Positions 34,838 through 44,825 of a stretch of 64,000 bases of DNA are shown here, in pieces (the stretch's first letter is position 1; every line of letters starts with the position of its first letter). The notes under the pieces are model-generated. The model saw only the letters and a list, made by a program, of their open reading frames with translations. It was not told the DNA's origin and ran no database searches. The position numbers were made by a program, and so were the translations under genes. The stretch is taken from positions 62,001 to 126,000 of the forward strand of contig NZ_BPQJ01000017.1 in NCBI RefSeq assembly GCF_022179185.1, in the 5' to 3' direction. The DNA comes from Methylobacterium frigidaeris (GTDB lineage: Bacteria > Pseudomonadota > Alphaproteobacteria > Rhizobiales > Beijerinckiaceae).

Positions 34838-36367
34838 ATGACGGGGGCGGAACCCAGCATGGGACAGGCGGGTGCCTACGGTGAGCTGGAGCGGGTTCCG
34901 ACCGGCATCGCCGGCCTCGACGAGATCCTCGGCGGCGGGCTGTTTCGCGGCGGCGTCTACATCGTCCAGGGCACGCCGGGCTCGGGCAAAACCATCTTCG
35001 GCAACCACGCCTGCTACACGCATGCCGGATCCTCCGCCGGATCCTCTGCGGGTGCCTCGCCCGAGCACCGGGCGCTCTACGTCACGCTGCTGGCCGAGAG
35101 CCATTCGCGGATGCTCGGCCACATCGCGCCCCTCGGCTTCTTCGTCCCTGAGCTGATCCCCGACCGGATCACGTACTTGAGCGCCTTCCGCACCCTGCAG
35201 GACGAGGGGCTCGCCGGGCTCCTGACCCTGCTGCGCCGGGAGACCGCCATCCGCGAGGCGAGCCTGCTCGTCCTCGACGGCCTGGTGGCGGCGGAGGAGA
35301 CCGCCGCCTCGACCCTCGAGTTCAAGACCTTCATCCACGAATTGCAGACCCAGGCCGCCGCGACCGGCGCCACCGCCCTCCTCCTCACCAGCGCCTCGGC
35401 CGGGGCCGACATGGTGGCGGCCGAGCACACGATGGTCGACGGCCTCATCGCCCTGTCGAGCCGGCTCAGCGGATGGCGGGCCGAGCGCGAGCTGGAGGTG
35501 CGCAAGTTCCGCGGCAGCGGCTTCCTGCGCGGGCGCCACAGCTTCCGCATCACCGATGACGGCATCCGGGTGTTTCCGCGCATCGAGGCGCGCCTCCGGC
35601 TGCCGAGCCGGCGCGACCACGTCGAGGGGGCGCCGCTCACCACCGGGTCGCCCGCCCTCGACGCGATGCTGGGCGGCGGCCTGCCGAACCACTCCACCAC
35701 CCTCGTCGGCGGTCCCTCCGGCATCGGCAAGACCACGCTCGGCCTGCAATTCCTCGGCGCCGACCCGGAGGCGCCGGGCCTGCTCTGCGGCTTCTACGAG
35801 AGCGAGGCGGCGATCCGCGCGAAGGCGCGGGCGCTCGACCTGCCCGTCGCCGGCCTGATCGAGGACGGCCGGGTCGGGGTGATGTGGCAGCCCGCGACCG
35901 AGGGGCTGATCGACGAGATCTGCACCGATCTGCTGGGGACGATCCGGAACCGGGGGGTCCGGCGCGTGTTCATCGACGGTCTGGACGCGATGTGCCGGAT
36001 CGCAGGGGATCAGGACCGGATCGTCCGTATCTTCGCCGCCCTCACGGCGGAGTTCAGGGCGCTGGGCGTGACGGCGATGTACACCCGGGAGACCGACCTG
36101 CGCGGCACCTTCCTCGACGCACCCTCCGGCGAGCCCTCCCTGCGGCAGACCTCCAGCGTCGCCGAGAACGTGGTGCTGATGCGCTCCTGCGCCCTGCGCT
36201 CCGGCGTCCACCGCCTGATCGCCGTCGCGAAGGCCCGGGACGCCCGGATCGATCCCCGGATGCGCGTCTTCGACATCCGGCCGGGCGGCCTGTCGATCGA
36301 CGACGGCCCCGAACGGGCCGAGGCGATCCTGGCCGATCGCGACGCCGCGGACCACGGCGGAGAGTAG
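34838..36367 (+). CDS. KaiC-like double-RecA ATPase
   Basis: This 509-residue protein has two RecA-type ATPase domains in tandem, like the circadian protein KaiC. Domain 1 (about residues 17-255) has 'VPTGIAGLDEILGGGLFRGG', Walker A 'GTPGSGKT' near 45 and Walker B 'SLLVLDGL'. Domain 2 (about 265-495) has 'LTTGSPALDAMLGGGLPNHS', Walker A 'GGPSGIGKTT' near 290 and 'RVFIDGLDAM'. I could not locate the Ser/Thr phosphorylation pair of clock KaiC. There is no kaiA or kaiB gene in the window. It sits between a histidine kinase gene and a response regulator gene (4 bp to the latter). Its role as a switch or timer for that pair is inferred. Confidence 0.9.
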   Translation: MTGAEPSMGQAGAYGELERVPTGIAGLDEILGGGLFRGGVYIVQGTPGSGKTIFGNHACYTHAGSSAGSSAGASPEHRALYVTLLAESHSRMLGHIAPLGFFVPELIPDRITYLSAFRTLQDEGLAGLLTLLRRETAIREASLLVLDGLVAAEETAASTLEFKTFIHELQTQAAATGATALLLTSASAGADMVAAEHTMVDGLIALSSRLSGWRAERELEVRKFRGSGFLRGRHSFRITDDGIRVFPRIEARLRLPSRRDHVEGAPLTTGSPALDAMLGGGLPNHSTTLVGGPSGIGKTTLGLQFLGADPEAPGLLCGFYESEAAIRAKARALDLPVAGLIEDGRVGVMWQPATEGLIDEICTDLLGTIRNRGVRRVFIDGLDAMCRIAGDQDRIVRIFAALTAEFRALGVTAMYTRETDLRGTFLDAPSGEPSLRQTSSVAENVVLMRSCALRSGVHRLIAVAKARDARIDPRMRVFDIRPGGLSIDDGPERAEAILADRDAADHGGE

Positions 36368-36371
36368 GCCT

Positions 36372-36746
36372 GTGGCGACGGTGCTCATCGTGGACGACGA
36401 GTTCGGCATCGCCGAGTTGCTGGACGCCGTCCTCTCCGACGACGGCCACACGGTGGTCACCGCCGCCAACGGGCGGCAAGGCCTCGCCCGCGTCGAAGCC
36501 GGCCGGCCCGACCTGATCTTCCTCGACTTCATGATGCCGGTGATGGACGGGCCGGCGATGCTGGCCGCCCTCGCGGCCGATCCGGAGACGCGCGGGATCC
36601 CGGTCGTGCTGATGAGCTCGATGCCGGAAGACACCGTGCGGGAGCGCGCGACCGGCCAGGCCGCCTTCCTGCGCAAGCCCTTCCGGATCAGGCAGGTGCA
36701 CGACCTCGTGGCGACGCTGCTGGCGGGAGGTGGCAGCGATCATTGA
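36372..36746 (+). CDS. Single-domain response regulator (CheY-like)
   Basis: This 124-residue protein is a lone receiver domain. It has the acidic pocket 'VDDEFG' (Asp7-Asp8), the phospho-accepting Asp in 'DLIFLDFMMPVMDG', the switch Ser in 'VVLMSSMPED' and Lys in 'FLRKPFRI'. It starts with a GTG 4 bases after the KaiC-like gene stop and so belongs to the same transcript. With no output domain it must act by protein contact or as a phosphate relay. Confidence 0.93.
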   Translation: MATVLIVDDEFGIAELLDAVLSDDGHTVVTAANGRQGLARVEAGRPDLIFLDFMMPVMDGPAMLAALAADPETRGIPVVLMSSMPEDTVRERATGQAAFLRKPFRIRQVHDLVATLLAGGGSDH

Positions 36747-36797
36747 CGGAGTCAACTATTTCGGCGATCCTGCCACAGGTGGACAGGGGCTAAGCCG

Positions 36798-37799
36798 ATG
36801 ATGCGCGACGGTGAGGTCGATGCGGCGATGGTCGCGGCGGTGCGGGCCTTCGGCCGGTTCTACACCCGGCAGATCGGACTCCTGGAGGAGGGGCTGCACC
36901 GCAGCGCCTTCTCGCTCACCGAGGCGCGGGTGCTCTACGAGCTCGCCCTTCGCGACGGGCTGACCGCCTCGATCCTCGGCCAGGATCTCGGCCTCGATGC
37001 CGGCTATCTCAGCCGCCTGCTCAAGCGCTTCGAGGACCAGGGCCTTCTGACCCGCCGGACCTCCGCGGGCGACGGGCGGCGCCAGGTCCTCGCCCTGACG
37101 CCCGAGGGGCAGGCGGCCTTCGCGCCGCTCGACGAGGCCTCACGGGCGGAAGTCGAGGCGCTGCTCGCGCGGCTCCCGGCGACGGATCGGGCGGCCCTCG
37201 TCGGCGCGATGGCGCGGGTGCGCCGCCTGCTCGGCGATCCGTCGGAGAGCCTGGGGGAGGCGGGCGCGATCCTGCTGCGCGACCTGCGGCCCGGCGACAT
37301 CGGCTGGATCACCCACCGCCAGGGCGTGCTCTACGCCGCCGAGTACGGCTTCGACCTCACCTTCGAAGCCCTGGTGGCGGAGATCCTGGCCGGGTTCGTG
37401 CGCGACTTCGACCCGGCCCGGGCCGGGGCCTGGATCGCCGAGCCGGGGGGCGAGCAAGGTGCCGAGATCTTGAAGGGAGAGATCTTGGGCAGAGAGATCT
37501 TCAGGGGAGAGATCTTGGGCAGCGTGTTCCTGGCGCCCGCCTCCGAGACGGTGGGAAAGCTGCGCCTGCTCTACGTCGAGCCCTCCGCCCGGGGCCAGGG
37601 CCTCGGCCGGCGGCTCACCGCGGCCTGCATCGCCGGCGCCCGCGCGCGCGGCTACCGTCAGCTGACGCTCTGGACCAACGACGTGCTGGGAGCCGCTCGG
37701 CGGATCTACCGCGATGCGGGCTTCCGCCTGGTCGACTCGGCGCCGCACCGCTCCTTCGGGCAGGACCTGGTGGGGGAGACCTGGATGCTGGATTTGTGA
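36798..37799 (+). CDS. MarR-type regulator fused to GNAT acetyltransferase
   Basis: This 333-residue protein joins a MarR winged-helix domain (about residues 10-145; 'LTEARVLYELALRDGLTAS', 'LGLDAGYLSRLLKRFEDQG', 'DGRRQVLALTPEG') to a GNAT domain (about 155-333; 'RLLYVEPSARGQGLGRRL' is the acetyl-CoA loop, 'YRDAGFRLVD' the late motif). The fusion is a known architecture. Within the GNAT part four 15-bp units (37464-37523) encode EILKG-EILGR-EIFRG-EILGS, just before the strand leading to the CoA site; normal members have a short turn there. The gene lies 51 bp after the response regulator gene. The effector is unknown. Confidence 0.9.
   Translation: MMRDGEVDAAMVAAVRAFGRFYTRQIGLLEEGLHRSAFSLTEARVLYELALRDGLTASILGQDLGLDAGYLSRLLKRFEDQGLLTRRTSAGDGRRQVLALTPEGQAAFAPLDEASRAEVEALLARLPATDRAALVGAMARVRRLLGDPSESLGEAGAILLRDLRPGDIGWITHRQGVLYAAEYGFDLTFEALVAEILAGFVRDFDPARAGAWIAEPGGEQGAEILKGEILGREIFRGEILGSVFLAPASETVGKLRLLYVEPSARGQGLGRRLTAACIAGARARGYRQLTLWTNDVLGAARRIYRDAGFRLVDSAPHRSFGQDLVGETWMLDL
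37464..37523 (+). repeat. Four 15-bp tandem units inside the MarR-GNAT gene
   Basis: Each unit starts GAGATCTT and has 7 variable bases. The units are in frame and encode a pentapeptide repeat E-I-[LF]-x-[GRS]. Confidence 0.85.
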
Positions 37800-37812
37800 G
37801 GGGCGCGGACCC

Positions 37813-38313
37813 TCACACCTTCTCCAACCCCATCTCCAGGAAGCCGAGCGCGTCCTCGACGGCGCAGCGGCGGACCTCGGAGCGGCCGAGATCGCCGTAG
37901 CGGCGCTCGATGTGCCGGGTCGCCCGGCCGGCGGCGACGAGTCCGAAATGGACGAGGCCCACGGGCTTCGTCGGCGTGGCGCCGCCGGGGCCCGCGATGC
38001 CGGTGATGGCCAAGGCCACGTCGGCGCGGGAATGGGCGAGGGCGCCTTCGGCCATCGCCCGGGCCACCGGCTCGCTCACCGCGCCGTGGGCCGAGATGAG
38101 GTTGAAGTCGACGCCGAGGATCTCGGCCTTGGCCTCGTTCGAGTAGGTGACGAAGCCGCGCTCCACCACCAGCGAGGAGCCCGCCACCTCGGTGAGCAGG
38201 GCGGCGACGAGGCCGCCGGTGCAGGATTCGGCCGTGACGAGGCGGGCCTGGCGCTCGCGATAGGCGGCGATCAGCACGCTCGCCCGGGTGATGAGGGCGG
38301 GATCGCCGATCAT
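37813..38313 (-). CDS. cinA: CinA C-terminal-type nicotinamide-nucleotide amidohydrolase
   Basis: This 166-residue protein matches the stand-alone CinA/PncC domain that deamidates NMN in pyridine nucleotide recycling. The hallmark 'LVTAESCTGGLVAALLTEV' is near residue 25; 'GFVTYSNEAKAEILGV', 'HGAVSEPVARAMAEGAL' and 'AITGIAGPGGATPTKPVG' follow. Its ATG overlaps the ispDF stop by 4 bases (ATGA), so the two genes are translationally coupled, an order common in alphaproteobacteria. It converges with the MarR-GNAT gene. Confidence 0.93.
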   Translation of the reverse strand: MIGDPALITRASVLIAAYRERQARLVTAESCTGGLVAALLTEVAGSSLVVERGFVTYSNEAKAEILGVDFNLISAHGAVSEPVARAMAEGALAHSRADVALAITGIAGPGGATPTKPVGLVHFGLVAAGRATRHIERRYGDLGRSEVRRCAVEDALGFLEMGLEKV

Positions 38314-39563
38314 GCGCGCGCCTCCTCGGGAAGCCGGATCGTGGCCGCGGCCTGGGCGGCGAGGCCCTCGGCCCGGCCGACGAAGCCGAGCTTCTCCGTC
38401 GTGGTCGCCTTGATCGAGACCGCCGAGAGCGGCACGCCGGCGATCTCGGCGATCCGGCTCCGGATCGCCTCGCGATGGGCGCCGATGCGGGGCGCCTCGG
38501 CCAGGACCGTGATGTCGAGGTGGTCGATCACCCCGCCGCGCTCGGTCACCCGCCGCACCGCGTCGGCCAGGAACTGGTCAGAGGAGGCGCCGCGCCAGCG
38601 CGGGTCGCTCGGCGGGAAGTGCACGCCGATATCGCCGTCGGCGAGCGCGCCCAGGATCGCGTCGGTGAGCGCGTGCAGCACCACGTCGCCGTCCGAATGG
38701 GCGAGCACGCCGCGATCGGCCGGGATGCGCACGCCGCCGAGCCACACGTGGTCGCCCTCCGTGAAGGCGTGCACGTCGAAGCCGGTGCCGAGGCGGGTCA
38801 GAAGGGTCATGGCATCATCCTGGGCGGCGGGGGCGGACCCCGACTCGGAGAGAAGCTCCGGCGAGAAGGCGCGGTCGGCCTCGACGAGGTCGGCGGCCTG
38901 GGTGATCTTGCGGTTGCGCAGGTCTCCGGGAAAGACCGCCACCGGCAGGCCGGCCCATTCGGCGAGCGCGCCGTCATCGGTGAAGCCGTCGAGTCCTTCC
39001 GCCGCGGCCCGCCCATGCGCCTCGTGGAGAAGAGAGAAGCGGAACGCCTGCGGGGTCTGCACCGCGCGCAAGGATTCCCGCTCCGGGGTCTCGCGCACCC
39101 GGCCGTCCGGCTCGACCACCTTGATCGTGTCGCTCACCGGCACCCCCGGCACGGCGGCGCCGTGGCTTTGGGCCGCCGCGATCGCCCGGTCGATCAGCGC
39201 GTCGTCGACGAAGGGGCGGGCGGCGTCGTGCACCAGCACCAGGTCGGGATCACCGTCCCGGGCCAGGGCCGTGAGCCCGGCCCGGACGGAGGCCTGCCGG
39301 GTGGCGCCGCCCTCGACCGGCCGGGCGAGTTTTTGCCGCGCCTCCGACGCGAGGTCGCCGAGGCACTCGTCGTAGAAGGAGGCGGCGTCCGCGGCGATCA
39401 CCACCTGGATCCGCGCGACGCCCGGATGGGCGGCCAGCGCCGCCAAGGTCCGGGTCAGGACCGCCTGGCCGCCGACGCGGCGATACTGCTTGGGCGTGTC
39501 GCCGCCGACGCGGATGCCGCGCCCCGCGGCGACGACGACCGCGGCGATCTGAGGAAGTGTCAA
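38310..39563 (-). CDS. ispDF: Bifunctional IspD/IspF isoprenoid enzyme
   Basis: This 417-residue fusion carries out two steps of the MEP isoprenoid pathway: MEP cytidylyltransferase (IspD, residues about 1-230) and 2-C-methyl-D-erythritol 2,4-cyclodiphosphate synthase (IspF, about 255-417). IspD has 'VVAAGRGIRVGGDTPKQY' and 'VLVHDAARPFV'. IspF has 'GTGFDVHAF' with metal ligands Asp and His, 'AHSDGDVVLHAL' and 'VSIKATTTEKLGF'. The intermediate step enzyme IspE is not in the window, as usual for this fusion. The start appears to be TTG with GGAG about 8 bases upstream; no ATG fits. Confidence 0.96.
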   Translation of the reverse strand: MTLPQIAAVVVAAGRGIRVGGDTPKQYRRVGGQAVLTRTLAALAAHPGVARIQVVIAADAASFYDECLGDLASEARQKLARPVEGGATRQASVRAGLTALARDGDPDLVLVHDAARPFVDDALIDRAIAAAQSHGAAVPGVPVSDTIKVVEPDGRVRETPERESLRAVQTPQAFRFSLLHEAHGRAAAEGLDGFTDDGALAEWAGLPVAVFPGDLRNRKITQAADLVEADRAFSPELLSESGSAPAAQDDAMTLLTRLGTGFDVHAFTEGDHVWLGGVRIPADRGVLAHSDGDVVLHALTDAILGALADGDIGVHFPPSDPRWRGASSDQFLADAVRRVTERGGVIDHLDITVLAEAPRIGAHREAIRSRIAEIAGVPLSAVSIKATTTEKLGFVGRAEGLAAQAAATIRLPEEARA

Positions 39564-40294
39564 AGAGGTCGCTCCCGGAATGCCCGCTCCTTAGCGGCGG
39601 CGGCCCGACGAGGCAAATGCACCAGGGGAAGGGCGGTGCCGCGCGGGAAGGAGATGCGGGCAGGTTCTTCCGGACCCGCCGGCGCTTGCCGCCGCGATGC
39701 TCGGGATCCCGGGTTGCGCAGGGTGCATGATGCCGAATCCGTCTCACATTCTCACGATACGAGAAAGGCGCAGGATCCTCTCTCCATCCTCTCTCCCGCG
39801 CGGGCGAGGGGTAGGGGCGATCGAAGATCGCGTGAGGGCGGGACGGTTCAGAATCAAGCACTGGACATCGCGCTACCAGCACGACGCTCCCAGCTCCGCA
39901 TTGAAGCGTGCCACCCTCACCCCTGACCCGTCTCCCACACGGGAGAGGGAAAGGCGCTCTCCTTTGAGAATCAGAGCGAGAGACGACGAATTCTCCGCAA
40001 CTCCCGGACCCCATGACGTCCCCCACCGACGGCGCGAGTGGTCGACATTCGCCTTGCTGCGGCTCGGCTTCAGCAGCCATCCCGCATCGCAGCAAAGCCC
40101 GGCCCCCGTCGCTTCCATTCCGCCGCGATGCCCCGCTATCCTGCCCCGCCCAGGCTAGAGCCGACACGGAACGCCACCGTGCACGGGCCACCGGTCCGGG
40201 ACAGGCCCACCCATCAGCCAATTCGTGGGCAATTCGGGGAGCGAAGCCCGAACGCGCTTGCGTATGACCGGGTTTTGGCTATTTGCTGTGCACA
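39564..40294. other. Intergenic region with REP-like elements
   Basis: About 730 bp between divergent ispDF and dusB. It contains the inverted pair of REP-like elements listed separately and otherwise no gene-like frame. The dusB promoter should be here, but no hexamers stand out. Confidence 0.45.
39788..39955. repeat. Inverted pair of REP-like palindromic elements
   Basis: The first element (about 39788-39837) has CTCTCCCGCGCGGGCGAG followed by GGGTAGGGGCGA and GTGAGGGC. The second (about 39911-39951) reads the reverse way: CCACCCTCACCCCTGACCC then TCTCCCACACGGGAGAGG. Both share the shape of the CTCTCCC-GGGAGAG extragenic repeats common in GC-rich proteobacteria. Confidence 0.6.
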
Positions 40295-41413
40295 ATGACG
40301 ACTGACCATTATTTGAGCGCCAAGGCGCCGGGGGCCGTGCCGGCAGCGCTGCCAACGGAACGGAAGTCCGCCGCGCCGCTGCTGGCAGGAGGGGCGCTGC
40401 TGGCGCCGCTCTCCGGCGTGCACGGGGCGCTGCTCGCGCCCCTTTCGGGCGTGCACGGGGCGCTGCTCGCGCCCCTTTCGGGCGTGACCGACCTGCACAT
40501 GCGCCGCATCGCCCGCCGGCTCGGCGCCACCGCGACCGTATCCGAGATGGTGGCGGCGGAGGATTTCGCCCGCGGCACCGAGGAGGCACGGCTGCGAGCC
40601 GAGGGGGAAGGCGTGCTGCCCCACGTGGTGCAGCTCGCCGGCTGCGACCCGCGCTGGATGGCGGAGGGCGCGCGCCTCGCCGAGGCGAACGGCGCCGACG
40701 TGATCGACGTCAACATGGGCTGCCCGGCCAAGGCCGTGACCGGCGGCCAGGCCGGCTCGGCCCTGATGCGCGACCTCGACCATGCCGAGCGCCTGCTCGC
40801 CGCGGTGCGGGAGGCGGTGTCGGTGCCGGTCACCGTCAAGATGCGGCTCGGCTGGGACGACGCCACCCGCAACGCCCCGGACCTCGCCAGGCGCGCCGAG
40901 CGGCTCGGCTACGCCGCCGTCACGGTGCATGGCCGCACGAGGCAGCAATTCTACACCGGCCGTGCCGACTGGGCGGCGATCCGGGCCGTGCGCGAGGCCG
41001 TGACGATCCCGGTCGTCGCCAACGGCGACGTCGCGAGCCTCAAGGATGCCCGGGCCTGCCTCGACGCCTCCGGGGCCGACGCGGTGATGATCGGGCGGGC
41101 GGCGGTCGGACGGCCCTGGCTCGTCGGCGCGGTCGCGGCGGGGCTCGCCGGCGAGGTGCCCGGGGAGCCGGACGCCGCCACGCGGGCGGAGCTGGCGGCC
41201 GAGCATTACGACGGCCTGCTGAGGCTCTACGGCGCCCGGATGGGCGTGCGCCACGCCCGCAAGCACCTGGCAGCCTATGCCGACCATGCCGGCGGGCTCA
41301 TCCCGTCCGAGCGGACCCGGCTCGTCACCACCACCGACCCGGAGGAGGCCGCGCGGCTGTTGCGGCGCGCCTTCGAGGCCCCGGCCGCACGGCCTGAGGA
41401 TCAGGCCGCATGA
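40295..41413 (+). CDS. dusB: tRNA-dihydrouridine synthase B
   Basis: This 372-residue flavoenzyme reduces uridine to dihydrouridine in tRNA. The catalytic Cys is in 'DVNMGCPAKAVTGGQAGSAL', FMN-phosphate contacts in 'VVANGDVASLKDA' and 'ADAVMIGRAAVGRPWL', and the C-terminal helical part has 'ARKHLAAYADHAGG'. The N-terminal FMN strand 'LLAPLSGVTDLHMRR' is preceded by two extra copies of the same 11 residues, from a 33-bp triplication. The ATG at 40295 has no clear ribosome site; a GTG within a repeat unit could be an alternative start. The gene overlaps ntrB by 4 bases, giving the dusB-ntrB-ntrC order typical of proteobacteria. Confidence 0.95.
   Translation: MTTDHYLSAKAPGAVPAALPTERKSAAPLLAGGALLAPLSGVHGALLAPLSGVHGALLAPLSGVTDLHMRRIARRLGATATVSEMVAAEDFARGTEEARLRAEGEGVLPHVVQLAGCDPRWMAEGARLAEANGADVIDVNMGCPAKAVTGGQAGSALMRDLDHAERLLAAVREAVSVPVTVKMRLGWDDATRNAPDLARRAERLGYAAVTVHGRTRQQFYTGRADWAAIRAVREAVTIPVVANGDVASLKDARACLDASGADAVMIGRAAVGRPWLVGAVAAGLAGEVPGEPDAATRAELAAEHYDGLLRLYGARMGVRHARKHLAAYADHAGGLIPSERTRLVTTTDPEEAARLLRRAFEAPAARPEDQAA
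40391..40489 (+). repeat. 33-bp in-frame triplication in dusB
   Basis: Units at 40391-40423, 40424-40456 and 40457-40489 each encode GALLAPLSGV plus H, H or T. Units 2 and 3 agree except in the last codon; unit 1 differs at several mostly synonymous positions. Confidence 0.9.
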
Positions 41414-42576
41414 GGATGAGCGATGCGCCCGCACCCCCTGCCTCCCGCGCCCGCACCGGGAGAATGTCGGCCATGAACGCCCCGACGAGCGAGATGATCA
41501 TCAACGCCCTGCCGCTGCCCGTCCTGACCATCGGCCCGGACGAGCGCATCCTCCAGGTCAACATGGCGGCGGAGCACTTCTTCGACTACTCGCGCCGGAT
41601 GATGCAGCGCCAGCGCCTGCGCGACATCATCCCGTTCTCCTCGCCGATCATCGCCCTGGTGAACGAGGTGCGGCGGCGCCGGGCCAGCGTCAGCGAGTAC
41701 CGGGTCGAGCTGGCCTCGCCGCGCACCGGCGTCGAGCGCAGCGTCGACGTGTTCGCGACCCATCTCGACGACGACCTCGTGGTGCTGATGCTCCAGGAGC
41801 GCACCATCGCCGACAAGATGAACCGCCAGCTCACCCATCGCGGCGCCGCCCGCTCGATGGTGGCGCTCGGCGCGATGCTCGCCCACGAGATCAAGAACCC
41901 GCTCGCCGGCATCCGCGGCGCGGCCCAGCTCCTCGAGCAGTCCGCCGCCGAGGACGACCGGCTGCTGACCCGGCTGATCTGCGACGAATCCGACCGGATC
42001 GTGCGCATCGTCGAGCGGATGGAGCTGTTCGGCGACGAGCGCCCGGTCGAGCGTGGCCCGGTCAACGTCCACGGCGTCCTCGACCAGGTGAAGCGCTCGG
42101 CCCAGTCGGGCTTCGCCCGGCACATCCGCTTCGTCGAGAACTACGATCCGTCGCTGCCGCCGGTACTCGGCAACCGCGACCAGCTGATCCAGGTCATCCT
42201 CAACCTGGTCAAGAACGCCGCCGAGGCGATCGGCGCCGACGCGGTCGACGGCGAGATCATCCTGTCGACCGCTTTCCGCACCGGGCTTCGCCTCCAGGTG
42301 CCGGGCTCGCGCGAGCGGGTCAGCCTGCCGATCGAGGTCGCGGTGCGCGACAACGGCCCGGGCGTCTCGGCCGAGCTCCTGCCGGACCTGTTCGATCCCT
42401 TCGTCACCACCAAGGCGCAAGGGTCGGGCCTCGGCCTCGCGCTGGTGGCCAAGATCGTCGGCGACCACGGCGGCATCGTCGAGTGCGACCCCGCCCCCCG
42501 CCGTACCACCTTCCGCGTCCTCCTGCCGATGTCGCACGCCCGCGACGGGCGCGAATCCTCCGTCGAGACCGAGTGA
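41410..42576 (+). CDS. ntrB: Nitrogen regulation sensor kinase NtrB
   Basis: This 388-residue cytosolic kinase senses nitrogen status, normally through PII protein, and phosphorylates NtrC. A PAS domain (about residues 28-130; 'MIINALPLPVLTIGPDERIL') precedes the H-box 'AMLAHEIKNPLAGIRGAAQL' with the His near 160, and the ATPase domain with 'QVILNLVKNAAEAIGAD', 'VRDNGPGV' and 'GSGLGLALVAKIVGDHGG'. The ATG overlaps the dusB stop (ATGA). A second ATG 21 codons in would also fit family length. ntrC follows 4 bp downstream. Confidence 0.96.
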   Translation: MRMSDAPAPPASRARTGRMSAMNAPTSEMIINALPLPVLTIGPDERILQVNMAAEHFFDYSRRMMQRQRLRDIIPFSSPIIALVNEVRRRRASVSEYRVELASPRTGVERSVDVFATHLDDDLVVLMLQERTIADKMNRQLTHRGAARSMVALGAMLAHEIKNPLAGIRGAAQLLEQSAAEDDRLLTRLICDESDRIVRIVERMELFGDERPVERGPVNVHGVLDQVKRSAQSGFARHIRFVENYDPSLPPVLGNRDQLIQVILNLVKNAAEAIGADAVDGEIILSTAFRTGLRLQVPGSRERVSLPIEVAVRDNGPGVSAELLPDLFDPFVTTKAQGSGLGLALVAKIVGDHGGIVECDPAPRRTTFRVLLPMSHARDGRESSVETE

Positions 42577-42580
42577 GCGC

Positions 42581-44035
<1,455 letters not shown>

Positions 44036-44825
44036 GACCGACGCGCCCGTGGACAACGGGCCCGTCCTCCTGTGGCATTCCGACGCATTCGGGTGCCTCG
44101 TCGCGCATGCGAGGGTGCGGGGCGGGATAATCCGGCAAGACCGGACGGCGAACGGGCCGGCCTGGCCCGTTTTGGCCTCGCGCGCGTCGCGCCTCTCCGC
44201 CTCCCGAAACGCCGGGAGACCACGCCGAATCGACGCCGACATTGTTCCATCCGCGTTTCCGCAGCGGCGCCGCACAATGAAGCTTGGTTGCTTCTGCCGT
44301 CGTATCACGCAACCCGAAGTCGGAACGGCATTCCTCTCCGTCGAAGTATTCCGCCTGATCGTGTGAAGACATCGCGCGATTGCGGGTCATGGGGAGTTCT
44401 GCCGATCTTCCGGCGCCGCGGTACGATCTCGACCGATCAAGCCCCGTCGCGACGGCGGGAGAGCGGATGTCTGGATTGGACCTCTGCGGGTGGATCGGTC
44501 GGCCCGCAAGGTGTCGGATCGTAGTTTTTATCAATTATTAATTGATGACTTGGACGGCCCACCCGTCCGGCGACCGCCCCGCCATGCGGACCTACCCGCC
44601 TCGACAAACCCATGACGAATAAGAGTTTTTTCCGCATGGTCGCGTCCCGCCGGGTGGGCCGCCGTGAAGAACGGTTCACTGCACCGGCCGATGCGGATGA
44701 CCTTGGGAAAAAAGACAGAGCTAATGCAGTGCCGTCTCTTGTGTTGATCGAGACACCTTGCAGTTGACGGAGACTGGCGTAACATCCATCACCTCGGACG
44801 GGGGCCGCACTTCTCGAGGACCGCA
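44036..44825. other. Long gap between ntrC and the MucR-like gene
   Basis: About 790 bp with no recognisable gene; small frames on both strands lack family likeness. Local GC drops around 44340-44780. It contains a perfect AT-rich palindrome (44530-44546, listed separately) and a TTGACG hexamer at 44764-44769, 57 bp before the MucR-like start, with no good partner -10 box. Confidence 0.4.
44530..44546. promoter_or_regulatory. AT-rich perfect palindrome upstream of mucR-like gene
   Basis: ATCAATTA-T-TAATTGAT, a 17-bp perfect inverted repeat about 280 bp before the MucR-like start in otherwise GC-rich DNA. MucR/Ros proteins bind AT-rich sites and often control their own gene, so this may be an operator (inference). 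Confidence 0.45.
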
